This document shows, piece after piece, positions 32,065 to 41,604 of a stretch of DNA of 44,373 bases. The translations under genes were made by a program, and so were the position numbers. The stretch's first letter is position 1. Each line of letters begins with the position of its first letter. Source of the stretch: RGZA01 sp964568585 (GTDB lineage Bacteria > Pseudomonadota > Alphaproteobacteria > UBA9219 > RGZA01); the NCBI GenBank assembly GCA_964568585.1, contig CAZMQI010000013.1, positions 1 to 44,373 of the forward strand, written 5' to 3'. The notes beneath the pieces are model-generated. The model was not told the DNA's origin and searched no databases. It saw nothing but the letters and a program-made list of their open reading frames with translations.

Positions 32065-35000
32065 ATGCTTCACCAAAAATTCAAGCTTTCGCTGCTAATC
32101 GCCTTGTTCGCCGCTTTGTTGTGCGGTGTGGGCGTGAACGCACATGCGGCACCAACCGCAGAAGAAGCGGTGCAGGATGTGGAAGCAGCATATGATCCGA
32201 CGCCTGCGCCCGAAAGCAGCACAGGCAGAGCGCTATTTCATCCCAAAAAGAAGTCATCCAAAAAAAGTTCCAAAGATTTTGTTGCTGCACACAGCAAGAA
32301 GTTAAAGAAACCTGTTGCCAAAAAAACTGCAGCAGCAGTTGAAGCAGATGATTTGATGGACGCGATGCGTCAAAGTATTAATCCGACAGCTCCGGTGTTG
32401 ATACCTGCACCCGCTACGACTACGGCACCTGTCACATCTGGTATGACGCCCGCGGAGCAGGCGCAGCAACCGCTAAAAGCCATTCCGTCGGAAAAGCTTT
32501 TTCATCCCAAGGGTAAAACAATCGATAAAATTGACGCAATTGAAAACAGCGCCGGTTTTGGTGATGCACTTCCACCTGTGACTGAGAAGATGTCAGGCGC
32601 TCCATCAGCACCTGCCGCTGCCGCACCTGTTCCAGCGCCTGTTGCTCAAGAATATAAGAAGGAAGAAGTCAGCACCACGGCGAGTAAAGAAGCCGCTAAA
32701 AAAGAAGAAGTCAAAACAGGTGCGCCATTATTAAGTGATTTAGCCGAAGCTCCAAGCGGCGCCGAAGATGTAAAGGCGGATGCAAATGCGCCAGTTGCAC
32801 CACAAGCCGTGCCACCAGCGGCACCAACGCCTCCACCTGCTGCTGCGCCATCAACTATTGAAGCATCACCGCAGCCTGTAAAAGATGCTCCAAAAGAAAT
32901 GGCTGCTCAGCCGGATGAAGTGCCAGAAGGATTTGCAAAGCCACGCTCGTTATTCTCTTCAAAGAGCGACAAGAAGAAGCGTCCCGGTATTAGCCGGACA
33001 CAGCAACCCGCAAGCGTTGAACCTAATGCGGACGTCAAGCCAGCCGAAACATTACCTGCAGTAACGCCTTCGCCAAACGGGTCGCCAGTGCCGCCACCAG
33101 CCCCTGCATCACCAGCTCCTGTATCAAGCGAGCCGATGATTAAGCCCGTGAGCGATGCAGCTGCAACGCCAGTGAAAAAAGGAATTTGGGAAGCGCCAAA
33201 TCCTGAAATGACAAAAGGTAAAGTCATCTTCTCGCAAAGTGCAGATGGCACAGTGACCAAAGCCCCAACTGAGCCCGCATCAATATCGGGTGATGTTATT
33301 TCATCAGAAGAAGCGCCAAGCAAAGCGCATGATGCAGTGCCACCGCCAGAAGTTGCGCCAAAAGAAGAGCCAGTTGTAGAACCTAAGCCAGAAACAAAAC
33401 CGGAAACAAAATCAGAAGCACCCGCAGATACATCTGCCGAAGCAATGAATGAAGCGCCGGAAGCGTCTGCCAGTGTGGATGCCCCAAACCCAAAAGCGCC
33501 CCAAACATCAACCGTGTCATCAACGGCGTCTTCAGCCCCGGCAAATGAGCATCGTGTAACAACCAGTAGCTATAATCCTGTTGCAGGCAGTTTGATTCAT
33601 GGTTCATGCGGTGCAGTGAACGGCGTTGGCCTTGCAGCTAAGCCAACTGCCAATCTTTGCACCCAAGGCACTGCATCAACTGTTCGCGGCAAAGGTCCTT
33701 GGAACTGGACATGCAATGGCAGCAATGGCGGTTCAACGGTAAATTGTTCGGCAACGGTTCAAATCAACGGTGAATGTGGCCCTGCGAATGGCTCACTTTC
33801 TGCATCACCGCCACCTAGTAAATTATGTGCGTCGGGTAAATCCACCACCATTACCGGTAATGGCCCATGGTATTGGAGTTGCTTTGGCGATAATGGCGGT
33901 GTGACCGCGCAATGTGTTGTCTACACACTTGTTAGTGGCGCATGTGGCCCTGCTAATGGAATTGCAGTTGGCGTTGCACCAACATCTGGCTTTTGTAAAT
34001 CGGGACAAGAAACCGCTGTTATTGGTGATGGCCCTTGGAGTTGGAGTTGCACGGGCTCCGGTGAAAACACAACTGTTAGCTGCACCGCTCCTATCCTGAA
34101 AGAAGGCGTATGTGGTGAGGCCAACGGTGTTGGTGCCTCATCTACGCCGACTACTGCATTATGTTCATCGGGACATGCCAGTGTGGTCACAGGTAAGGGG
34201 CCGTGGAATTGGAACTGCAAAGGGGAAAATGGCGGTGCATCGGTTAGCTGTGGCGCTCCTATGTTGCTGAATGCAGCATGTGGCCCAGCACACGGTATTG
34301 GCGTAACAACGCCGCCAAGCCAAGGATTATGTATTTCTGGTTCGGCAAGTGCAGTAGCGGGTGCAGGACCTTGGAATTGGACATGTAACGGTGAGAATGG
34401 CGGCGCGATGGCCGATTGCATGGCACCCAAGAAACTGGATGGAACATGCGGCCCGGCACATCAAGCAGGATCTGCTGATGCACCAGTTGCAGGTTTGTGT
34501 ATTTCCGGAACGCCAAGCGCGGTTTCCGGTACCGGTCCATGGCAATGGTCATGCCAAGGTGATGGCGGCGGTATTACCACCACATGTATTTCCCAGCCAT
34601 TGGTTCATGCAGCTTGCGGCGCAGCACATGGCATAAGCGTGAACGCTCCACCTGCTGATAATCTATGCTCATCGGGTGTTGCTACGACTGTGATTGGTAG
34701 CGGACCATTCATGTGGTCGTGCCAAGGCACCAATGGTGGCAGCGCAGTTAATTGCATGGCACCATTGCAAGTGAATGGTGTATGTGGCGGCGCAGATGGC
34801 GTGCCAGTGAATATTGCGCCAACGGGTAATCTATGCCGCACGGGCACTGCATCAGCAGTATCAGGCAATGGCCCATATGTATGGACATGCAGCGGCGCAA
34901 GCGGCGGTATCAGCGCGACATGTCAAGCTCCACTCATTGCATTGCAGCCAGCAGAACCCGTTGCGCCTACGCCAACTCCAGCTGCTGCAGCACCTGCAGT

Positions 35001-35661
35001 CCATGTGCCGGAAGCAACGGCGAAGGCTGGCAATGAATGCACGCCAACCGTAAAACGTTGGACGATTACCTGTCAGCAAGGTGGCTATCCATCGAATTAC
35101 ACCGGTGTGATTGTTGGCGAAACGCAAACACTATGTCCAACCAATGTTGAACGCGGCGTGTGGCTATCGAACAGCTGTGCTGCTGCAACTGACAGCGCAC
35201 CTGTATCACCATCGCCCGGTAAACTGGAAACACCAACGCCAAGTCATAAAGTGACCGACACCTTGCCGGATATCGCACCAATGCCAGCGAAGCAACTGGA
35301 TACGCCGAAAAAATTATACACGCCGCATTATAAACAAGCTGCTACGACAACTGACGAGAGCACGACGATTACCTTCGCACCAACATCCGAAGGATTGGAT
35401 GGTGCCGCCATCAACGCGCTGGATGCCACAATGAGCGATTTGAATGGCAATGATAAAAGCATTGTCACGCTGAATGCCTATGCCGCGACACCTGCGGATG
35501 GCAACCAGCAGGAATCCCGTCGCATGGCACTGGCGCGCGCTCTCGCTGTGCGTAGCTACCTGATGCGTAGGGGATTAGCCAGCAGCCGCATTGATGTAAG
35601 AGCAGTTGGCCCAGCCAGCGATAATCGCGGCGATGACAGGGTTGATATTAAGGTCAAATAG
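32065..35661 (+). CDS. giant OmpA-domain envelope protein with eight cysteine repeats
   Basis: A 1198-residue protein. Residues 1-29 are a signal peptide (FKLSLLIALFAALLCGVGVNAHA). Residues 30-510 are low-complexity Pro/Ala/Lys/Glu sequence with several short LFHPK-like repeats (RALFHPKKK, KLFHPKGK). Residues 513-960 are eight repeats of exactly 56 residues, each with four cysteines. Residues about 985-1045 form another Cys-rich module (CTPTVKRWTITCQ...TLCPTNVERGVWLSNSC). The C-terminus (1100-1198) is an OmpA/MotB-type peptidoglycan-binding domain (SRRMALARALAVRSYLMRRGLASSRIDVRAVG). It is probably an extracellular or periplasmic peptidoglycan-anchored protein, perhaps an adhesin. No beta-barrel is obvious. 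It follows suhB; efp may be needed to translate its proline runs. Confidence 0.88.
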   Translation: MLHQKFKLSLLIALFAALLCGVGVNAHAAPTAEEAVQDVEAAYDPTPAPESSTGRALFHPKKKSSKKSSKDFVAAHSKKLKKPVAKKTAAAVEADDLMDAMRQSINPTAPVLIPAPATTTAPVTSGMTPAEQAQQPLKAIPSEKLFHPKGKTIDKIDAIENSAGFGDALPPVTEKMSGAPSAPAAAAPVPAPVAQEYKKEEVSTTASKEAAKKEEVKTGAPLLSDLAEAPSGAEDVKADANAPVAPQAVPPAAPTPPPAAAPSTIEASPQPVKDAPKEMAAQPDEVPEGFAKPRSLFSSKSDKKKRPGISRTQQPASVEPNADVKPAETLPAVTPSPNGSPVPPPAPASPAPVSSEPMIKPVSDAAATPVKKGIWEAPNPEMTKGKVIFSQSADGTVTKAPTEPASISGDVISSEEAPSKAHDAVPPPEVAPKEEPVVEPKPETKPETKSEAPADTSAEAMNEAPEASASVDAPNPKAPQTSTVSSTASSAPANEHRVTTSSYNPVAGSLIHGSCGAVNGVGLAAKPTANLCTQGTASTVRGKGPWNWTCNGSNGGSTVNCSATVQINGECGPANGSLSASPPPSKLCASGKSTTITGNGPWYWSCFGDNGGVTAQCVVYTLVSGACGPANGIAVGVAPTSGFCKSGQETAVIGDGPWSWSCTGSGENTTVSCTAPILKEGVCGEANGVGASSTPTTALCSSGHASVVTGKGPWNWNCKGENGGASVSCGAPMLLNAACGPAHGIGVTTPPSQGLCISGSASAVAGAGPWNWTCNGENGGAMADCMAPKKLDGTCGPAHQAGSADAPVAGLCISGTPSAVSGTGPWQWSCQGDGGGITTTCISQPLVHAACGAAHGISVNAPPADNLCSSGVATTVIGSGPFMWSCQGTNGGSAVNCMAPLQVNGVCGGADGVPVNIAPTGNLCRTGTASAVSGNGPYVWTCSGASGGISATCQAPLIALQPAEPVAPTPTPAAAAPAVHVPEATAKAGNECTPTVKRWTITCQQGGYPSNYTGVIVGETQTLCPTNVERGVWLSNSCAAATDSAPVSPSPGKLETPTPSHKVTDTLPDIAPMPAKQLDTPKKLYTPHYKQAATTTDESTTITFAPTSEGLDGAAINALDATMSDLNGNDKSIVTLNAYAATPADGNQQESRRMALARALAVRSYLMRRGLASSRIDVRAVGPASDNRGDDRVDIKVK
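33601..34944 (+). repeat. tandem array of eight 168-bp coding repeats
   Basis: Units begin at 33601, 33769, 33937, 34105, 34273, 34441, 34609 and 34777, all exactly 168 bases apart. The protein unit is CGxANG...LCxxG...GxGPWxWxCxGxNGG...C, with four cysteines, presumably two disulfides. DNA sequences have diverged between units, so the array is old, yet no unit has gained or lost a codon. Confidence 0.93.
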
Positions 35662-35687
35662 TTCTACAAACCTCTGCACAAATTCTA

Positions 35688-35790
35688 CTACGGCGTTGGC
35701 TTTTTGTCGCTTTCTGCGCTTCCGGTGCTCACGTACTAAAACGTACGCTGCGCTCCGGTTCTTGAAACCACCAAAAATCCTTAGCCGTAG
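35688..35790. repeat. 103-bp intergenic hairpin repeat, copy 2
   Basis: Second copy of the repeat at 25984-26086, with arms CTACGGC (35688-35694) and GCCGTAG (35784-35790). Compared with copy 1, the third base of the left arm (G to A) and its partner in the right arm (C to T) have both changed, keeping the pair. It lies between the OmpA-domain gene and gapR. Confidence 0.85.
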
Positions 35791-35850
35791 CGAATTTCTG
35801 AAAAGGTTTTACAAAATCGCTTCACATTTCAATATTCATAAGGATAGTCC

Positions 35851-36132
35851 ATGCCCGCTCAAACCAGCGCCATTAAAGTCAGTGCCGGAACAACACCAGG
35901 CAATTTTGCAGGTGACCGTTTAAAGACACTCATTGAACGCATCGAACGTTTGGAAGAAGAAAAAGCAGGCCTTGCCGAAGATATCCGCGACGTGTTTGCC
36001 GAAGCAAAATCGGCAGGGTTTGATGTAAAGGTGATGCGTCAGGTTATTCGCCTTCGTAAAATCGATGGCAATGAACGCGCTGAACAGGAAGAAATTCTGG
36101 AACTGTATAAAGCAGCATTGGGTATGCTTTAA
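35851..36132 (+). CDS. gapR: GapR / DUF2312 nucleoid-associated protein
   Basis: A 93-residue protein. A coiled-coil helix (DRLKTLIERIERLEEEKAGLAEDIRDVFAEAKSAGFDVKVMRQVIRLRK) fills most of it. In Caulobacter, GapR clamps overtwisted DNA and supports replication and gyrase activity; it is essential there. AAGGATAG precedes the ATG. The downstream gene begins 22 bases later. Length and sequence match the family throughout. Confidence 0.93.
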   Translation: MPAQTSAIKVSAGTTPGNFAGDRLKTLIERIERLEEEKAGLAEDIRDVFAEAKSAGFDVKVMRQVIRLRKIDGNERAEQEEILELYKAALGML

Positions 36133-36154
36133 GTAGTTCCGCTGGAAAGCTGAA

Positions 36155-37210
36155 ATGGCTGAGTTTCCACCATTCTTTTTAAGAAATATCTGGTACTACG
36201 CAATACCTTCGGAGACTCTTGCCAAAGGCAAAATGCTTGCCAAAACCTTGCTTGGCGAACCGATTGTGTTTGCACGTAAGGAAGACGGCACCGTGTTCGC
36301 CTTGCGCGATGTATGTCCGCACCGTTCGATGCCGTTATCTTGCGGGAACTTTGATGGGCAGCAGGTTGAATGCTGTTATCACGGTTGGAAATTCGATAAA
36401 GAAGGCGTGTGCCGCGACATACCATGGCTGACAGGGCATGAAGCGATTGACCCCACCAACATCAAAGTCCGTACCTATCCCGTGCATGAAGCACAGGGGA
36501 ATATCTGGATTTTCATGGCGGAAAAGTCCGGGGCTAATCCCGATGATTTCGCGCATAAGCCGCCGGTGATGCCGGGAGTAGGGGCGGATGCCAAACCGGG
36601 CATCTGGACGAAGTCGTTATTCCCATGTCATGTCGATCATGGCGTGATTGGATTGATGGATCCGGCGCATGGCCCGTTTGTGCATCAGGCATGGTGGTGG
36701 CGCGGTAAAACTTCTATCCACGAAAAAGCAAAAGCGTTTGGTGCATCACTGTTTGGTTTTGTGATGAAGAAGCACAAACCATCTAGTAATTCATTCGGTT
36801 ATAAAATTCTTGGCGGTATTCCGGAAACCGAGATTTTTTTTGCGTTGCCCGGAACGCGTATTGAGCATATCGAAATCGGCAAGCACCATGTCATTAACTT
36901 GACATGCGTAACGCCCATCAGTGAGACCGAGACAGAAATCACCCATCTCATCTACTGGACGCAGCCTTGGCTATTCATGATAAAGCCATTCTTCCGCCCA
37001 TTTATGGAACGATTTATCGAACAAGATAAGAGTGTGGTTGTTAAACAACAGGTGGGGTTGAAACACGAAAAATCCATGTTGTTATTGAAGGATGCTGACA
37101 CGCTCGCACGCTGGTATTTCCAGTTGAAGCAGGAATATGTGAAGGCAGATTCCGAGTCTCGTCCTTTTAATAACCCTGTGCCTGACGTAACATTGCGCTG
37201 GCGAAGCTAA
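36155..37210 (+). CDS. Rieske non-haem iron oxygenase, alpha-subunit type
   Basis: A 351-residue protein. The [2Fe-2S] Rieske site is CPHRSMPLSCG...VECCYHGWKFD (CxH and CxxH) at about residues 48-72. The catalytic iron ligands probably include DPAHGPFVH (Asp, His, His), at about 169-177. The remainder is a START-like catalytic domain. Such enzymes need a reductase and ferredoxin, none of which are here. The substrate is unknown; it may be an aromatic compound, sterol or other lipid. Confidence 0.88.
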   Translation: MAEFPPFFLRNIWYYAIPSETLAKGKMLAKTLLGEPIVFARKEDGTVFALRDVCPHRSMPLSCGNFDGQQVECCYHGWKFDKEGVCRDIPWLTGHEAIDPTNIKVRTYPVHEAQGNIWIFMAEKSGANPDDFAHKPPVMPGVGADAKPGIWTKSLFPCHVDHGVIGLMDPAHGPFVHQAWWWRGKTSIHEKAKAFGASLFGFVMKKHKPSSNSFGYKILGGIPETEIFFALPGTRIEHIEIGKHHVINLTCVTPISETETEITHLIYWTQPWLFMIKPFFRPFMERFIEQDKSVVVKQQVGLKHEKSMLLLKDADTLARWYFQLKQEYVKADSESRPFNNPVPDVTLRWRS

Positions 37211-37266
37211 GATTAGATTCGCACGCATAAGGTTCAGGACGGCGGCATAAGCCGCCGCTTCGCCAG
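37198..37266. repeat. inverted repeat with inner GGCGGC hairpin
   Basis: CTGGCGAAGC (37198-37207, covering the end of the oxygenase gene) and GCTTCGCCAG (37257-37266) are perfect 10-base arms. Between them lies GGCGGC-ATAA-GCCGCC (37241-37256), a strong inner hairpin. No T-run follows, so it is not a normal intrinsic terminator. Confidence 0.65.
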
Positions 37267-37326
37267 TCGGCTCAGAAAACTAATGGGCTGCTGTAGAAAT
37301 CTTATGTGCATTAGTACTAAAGGCGA

Positions 37327-38163
37327 ATGATGGATAATATTGTTTTCTGGCTGAGCAAGGTTTTGTGGGCAATTTTTTCGCCCGCGCATTTTGCTGTCAT
37401 CATCCTCGTCATTAGTTTTTTTATCAAACCGCGTCTGGTTAAAAGTATTCTGCGCGGATTAGTTGCCGCATTTTTCATGTTGGCGCTTATGTTTCCGATT
37501 GGTGATTGGGCATTATTGCCACTGGAACAATGCAACGCCGATCAGGGCATACCGATGCGTGTTGATGGCGTGTTGGTGTTGGGCGGCGCAGTAAACATCA
37601 CCGTTTCCGATGCGCGCAATGCAGCCTCGTTTAATGATGCAAGCGAACGCATCTTCTCGATGTTGAAGTTGATGAAACAATACCCCACGGCGCAATTCAT
37701 TTATGCGGGTGGTAGCAATTCGCTAAAAAAAGTGAATATGGGTGAAGCGGATTATGTACGGATGTTTTTGGAAGAAATCGGCTCCAAGCCTGCCAATATG
37801 ATATTTGAAAGCAAATCGCGGAACACCTATGAAGATGCGAAAGAAACCAAGGATGCGTATAGCATGACCCCGCGCCAGAATTGGCTATTGGTCACATCGG
37901 CATTCCATATGCCACGCGCATTCGGCTTATTTCAAAAAATGGGCGAAAAATCAGAAACGATGTTCTACCCCTATACCGTTGATTACAAGACGCCGGGCAA
38001 GTTCAAGTTTGAATTCCGCTTCGATATGCTACACAGCCTGTTGAAGTTGGATACGGCCGTGCATGAGTATATCGGCTTGCTGATGAATTCACTCATGGGT
38101 CGTAGCGATGGATTCATGCCGTGTTCTGTTAAAACGCAAACTCTCACCCAAGAAAAATTATGA
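37327..38163 (+). CDS. YdcF/ElyC-family membrane protein (DUF218)
   Basis: A 278-residue protein. Two N-terminal membrane helices (residues 5-28 and 36-58) are followed by the DUF218 domain: VDGVLVLGGA, FIYAGGSN, ESKSRNTYEDA and WLLVTSAFHMPRAFGLF. E. coli ElyC acts in envelope/peptidoglycan integrity. Downstream mltB starts within its stop (ATGA overlap), and the whole group encodes envelope functions, in line with this. Tandem ATGs at 37327 and 37330. Confidence 0.9.
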   Translation: MMDNIVFWLSKVLWAIFSPAHFAVIILVISFFIKPRLVKSILRGLVAAFFMLALMFPIGDWALLPLEQCNADQGIPMRVDGVLVLGGAVNITVSDARNAASFNDASERIFSMLKLMKQYPTAQFIYAGGSNSLKKVNMGEADYVRMFLEEIGSKPANMIFESKSRNTYEDAKETKDAYSMTPRQNWLLVTSAFHMPRAFGLFQKMGEKSETMFYPYTVDYKTPGKFKFEFRFDMLHSLLKLDTAVHEYIGLLMNSLMGRSDGFMPCSVKTQTLTQEKL

Positions 38164-39128
38164 AAAAAATTCTCTCTGCGCTTTTCTTTATTGCAGTTGT
38201 GTTTCAGGCACCATTTGCATCAGCCAATGATTACAGCATATGGCTCAATGATTTAATCAAGGAAGCCATCACACATGGTGTGCGCCCGCAAACAGCATAT
38301 AACGCCTTGGCGCTGGTAGAATTTGACCCGAGTATTATCGAAAAAGATAAAAAGCAGCCTGAAAGCCAGATTACCGCGCAGCAATACTGGAAGAAAATCG
38401 TTACGCCTCGCCGCATCGACCGCGCCAAAAGCTTTTATAACGCCAACCGCGTGATATTGAACCAGATTGGCGACACCTATGGTGTTCAGCCGCGGTTTAT
38501 CGTTGCATTACTAAGTGTAGAAAGTGATTTTGGCGAAGTACAGGGCGATAATCTTATCATCCAATCGCTCACATCGTTATCGTATGAAGGTCGCCGCACT
38601 GCATTTTTCAAAAACGAATTATTCAATGCGTTGAAGATTATCGATAAGGGACATGTACCACAGGAAGAAATGGTCGGCTCATGGGCGGGGGCGATGGGGT
38701 GGTGCCAATTCATGCCATCCACATTCCTGAAATATGGCGTAGATTATGATGGCGATGGACGCACGGATATTTGGCATTCGGTTGCAGATGCCGCAGCATC
38801 CGCCGCTAATTACATGCATAGCATTGGCTGGCGCAATGATGAAACATGGGGACGGCAAGTGCGTTTGACGCGTCCTGTTCCTGAAGAATTCATGGGGCGT
38901 GATGTGAAACGCCCGTTAAGCGAATGGACCGCGATGGGGGTTCGGGCCATGAATGGCAAGGCATTGCCGGAAAAGAAAAACATCGAAGCATCGCTGATTA
39001 CGCCGGAAGGTGCGGATGGCATGAGTTTTCTTGTCTACACTAACTTCGACGTGATTATGCAGTGGAACAGATCGACGTATTTTGCCACGTCGATTGGTAT
39101 GATTGCTGATAAATTAGGCGGTAAATAA
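38160..39128 (+). CDS. mltB: MltB-type lytic murein transglycosylase
   Basis: A 322-residue periplasmic enzyme that cleaves peptidoglycan with 1,6-anhydro product formation. Signal peptide residues 1-22 (ILSALFFIAVVFQAPFASA); catalytic Glu121 in LLSVESDFGE; GSWAGAMGWCQFMPSTFLKYGVDYDGDGRTDIW is the conserved family block. No lipobox, so it is soluble, not lipid-anchored. It overlaps the YdcF gene by four bases. Confidence 0.92.
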   Translation: MKKILSALFFIAVVFQAPFASANDYSIWLNDLIKEAITHGVRPQTAYNALALVEFDPSIIEKDKKQPESQITAQQYWKKIVTPRRIDRAKSFYNANRVILNQIGDTYGVQPRFIVALLSVESDFGEVQGDNLIIQSLTSLSYEGRRTAFFKNELFNALKIIDKGHVPQEEMVGSWAGAMGWCQFMPSTFLKYGVDYDGDGRTDIWHSVADAAASAANYMHSIGWRNDETWGRQVRLTRPVPEEFMGRDVKRPLSEWTAMGVRAMNGKALPEKKNIEASLITPEGADGMSFLVYTNFDVIMQWNRSTYFATSIGMIADKLGGK

Positions 39129-39233
39129 GGCGCCTAATTGGACTCTAATTAAGGCAGAAGATTTGTTTACGTTTTAGTAACCGAATCTGGAAGAGTCTGG
39201 AAAACCCAATGTTCTTGGCTAAAAGGATTCGTC

Positions 39234-40385
39234 ATGTCATCTCGTCATTCATCTTCTCTGGCACTTCGCCTTTCTCTTGCGCTCGTCATGCTGGTGGTTG
39301 TCACTGCATGTTCCGACACGCGCGATTATGGAAAGGGTACCGGCACCCCAGGACAATATAAAGTAGGGCAAACCTATGAAATCGATGGCATACAATATAC
39401 GCCACGTGAAGATTATAATTATTCTGAAACCGGTATCGCATCATGGTATGGCCCTGGTTTTGAAGGCAAGCCAACCGCAAATGGTGAGCGATTTGACCCC
39501 AGCGAATTAACCGCTGCCCATCGTACTTTGCCAATGCCATCCTTGGTTCGCGTAACCAATCTTGATAACGGTAAATCGGTTGTGGTTCGCGTGAATGATC
39601 GCGGCCCATTTGCCAATAACCGGATCATCGATATGTCGCAACGTGCTGCAGAACTGTTAGGCTTTGCAAGTCAAGGCACCGCGAAGGTTCGTGTTGAAAT
39701 CATGAAAATTGAAAGTAAGGCGATTGCCGATGCAGCGAAAAAACGCGGTTATATTGCGCCTGCACGTGGTGAAAGCCAATATGCCTCAAACATCAAAACA
39801 AAATCGGCGGCCGAAGAATTCGTAATGCCGAAAGCCGAAATGCAGGATGGTGAAGGCATTACCGAAACGGCAAAAGTTGAAACTGTGGAAGCTGTTCCAT
39901 TGGAGCCATCATCCACCGTTGTGCAAGCAACTGAATTGGATGCGCCAGAAAATTTAGCACCAGAAGCCAAGACGGTTGACGTAGTTCAAAGCATTAAAGC
40001 TGGAAAAGTAAAGGTTGCGTCGGTAGCTACCAGTCCAAAGAATGTTCTAGTTGCACCCAAAGGTGTAGTTCGTGACAAGGTGACGACTATACCTGGCCAT
40101 ACGGTTCAAGGTCGTTTCTACCCAGCACCGCAAGTGAAGCAAATGAAGGTGACCGGCAAGGATCATATCTTCATTCAAGCAGGCGCATTCGCTCAAAAGG
40201 ATAACGCCACCCGCTTGAAGACGTCGCTTTCAAAGATTGCCAAGGCTGACGTAAGCCCGATTACCGTGAAGGGCAAGAAGCTTTTTCGCGTACGCCTTGG
40301 GCCACTAAAAGATGTGAAAGAAGCTGACCGCGTACTTGCCAAGGTCTTGCCGCTGTCTGATAAGGCGCGTATTACTGTAGAGTAA
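39234..40385 (+). CDS. rlpA: RlpA-family septal lipoprotein with DPBB and SPOR domains
   Basis: A 383-residue outer-membrane lipoprotein candidate. The lipobox is VTAC at about residue 26. The double-psi beta-barrel (about 65-155) contains GIASWYGPGFEGKPTANGERFD and VNDRGPF...IDMSQRAAELLG, the catalytic Asp region of RlpA transglycosylases. A long variable linker follows, then a SPOR domain (about 310-383) that binds denuded septal glycan. It is likely involved in cell separation, and is followed 25 bases later by the DD-carboxypeptidase. Confidence 0.93.
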   Translation: MSSRHSSSLALRLSLALVMLVVVTACSDTRDYGKGTGTPGQYKVGQTYEIDGIQYTPREDYNYSETGIASWYGPGFEGKPTANGERFDPSELTAAHRTLPMPSLVRVTNLDNGKSVVVRVNDRGPFANNRIIDMSQRAAELLGFASQGTAKVRVEIMKIESKAIADAAKKRGYIAPARGESQYASNIKTKSAAEEFVMPKAEMQDGEGITETAKVETVEAVPLEPSSTVVQATELDAPENLAPEAKTVDVVQSIKAGKVKVASVATSPKNVLVAPKGVVRDKVTTIPGHTVQGRFYPAPQVKQMKVTGKDHIFIQAGAFAQKDNATRLKTSLSKIAKADVSPITVKGKKLFRVRLGPLKDVKEADRVLAKVLPLSDKARITVE

Positions 40386-40410
40386 TATCTCGAACCGGAG
40401 TCTTCCTTGA

Positions 40411-41604
40411 ATGCGTTTTTTAATCGCGCCCCTACTTGTATGTGTGGGTTTAGCGCTGCTACCTTCTATTTCCTTTTCTAAACCTGCTGAAGCACCCGCA
40501 GAAAAACCAGCCGCTGAAATGGTGGGCGGGTCAACGGCCAGACAGGCCTACCTCATCGATATGAATACGCAAACCGTTCTGCTTGATAAAGGCGGGGCGG
40601 ATCGCATGCCGACTTCCAGCATGAGCAAGATGATGACCATCTATATGGCCTTTGAAGCACTCAAGAATAACAAAGTCCAACTGAGCGATGAATTCACGGT
40701 GAGTGAAAAAGCTTGGCGTTCGACATATAAGGCTGAAGGCTCCAGCTCCTTTATGCCTTTAGGTAGCAAAGTTAAAGTTGAAGACCTTATCCGCGGCATT
40801 ATCATTCAATCTGGCAATGATGCGACCATTGTGCTCGCCGAAGGCCTTGCGGGTTCAGAAAGTGCATTCATGGCCAATATGAACGAGAAAGCACAAACAT
40901 TGGGTTTGAAGAATAGTCATTTCGCTAATCCATCCGGCATGCCGGATCCTGACCATTATTCAACGCCGCAAGATCTGGCGCTGCTGGCTTGGCATCTCAT
41001 CTATGAATTCCCGCAATATTATCACTATTTCGCAGAGAAGGAATTCACCTTTAATAATATCAAACAGGGTAATCGTAACCCGTTGCTTTATAAAAATTTG
41101 GGCGTGGATGGGTTGAAGACAGGCCATGCGAATGAAGCTGGATATGGCATCACGGCGTCTGCCATTCGCAATGGCCGCCGTTTGATTTTAGTAGTGAACG
41201 GTTTGAAAAATATGCAAGACCGAGCCGATGAAGCTGCCCGTTTGATTAATCTGGGCTATGATGAATTCGCATTGGTGACTGTCGCTAAAAAAGATGAAGC
41301 CATTCGTAATGTGAAGGTTGCTTTTGGTGAAGCCAAAGAAGTTCCTGTGGCCGTGATGCAAGATGCACAAGTGACGGTACCAAATGCAGAGCGTTCCAAA
41401 GTCAAATCGAACGTTCAGTTGAACGAACCCATTGAAGCGCCGATTGCCAAAGGCACCGAAATCGGCAAATTCAACGTGCTGGTTGGCGATAAGACGGTTG
41501 CGACTTATCCATTGGTAGCAGGCGATAATGTGCCAAAGCTTGGCTTTTTCCCTTTAATGTGGGCAAAATTGCGCTTCATGATTACCGGAAAACATGACGA
41601 ATAA
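40411..41604 (+). CDS. dacC: D-alanyl-D-alanine carboxypeptidase (PBP5/6 family)
   Basis: A 397-residue penicillin-binding protein. Signal peptide residues 1-23; catalytic motifs are SMSK (Ser70, Lys73), SGN (134-136) and KTG (236-238). The C-terminal beta domain of PBP5 type (about 300-370) and an amphipathic tail for membrane binding are present. It trims D-Ala from pentapeptides. Overlaps tmk by 11 bases. Confidence 0.95.
   Translation: MRFLIAPLLVCVGLALLPSISFSKPAEAPAEKPAAEMVGGSTARQAYLIDMNTQTVLLDKGGADRMPTSSMSKMMTIYMAFEALKNNKVQLSDEFTVSEKAWRSTYKAEGSSSFMPLGSKVKVEDLIRGIIIQSGNDATIVLAEGLAGSESAFMANMNEKAQTLGLKNSHFANPSGMPDPDHYSTPQDLALLAWHLIYEFPQYYHYFAEKEFTFNNIKQGNRNPLLYKNLGVDGLKTGHANEAGYGITASAIRNGRRLILVVNGLKNMQDRADEAARLINLGYDEFALVTVAKKDEAIRNVKVAFGEAKEVPVAVMQDAQVTVPNAERSKVKSNVQLNEPIEAPIAKGTEIGKFNVLVGDKTVATYPLVAGDNVPKLGFFPLMWAKLRFMITGKHDE

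Noticed and set aside
33921..34868. Long minus-strand frames opposite the cysteine repeats
   Set aside because: They exist because the 168-base unit repeats without stop codons in that frame; no start signal or independent composition supports them.
33601..34944. CRISPR-like array
   Set aside because: The regular 168-base period is in frame and coding, with no unique spacers between identical repeats.
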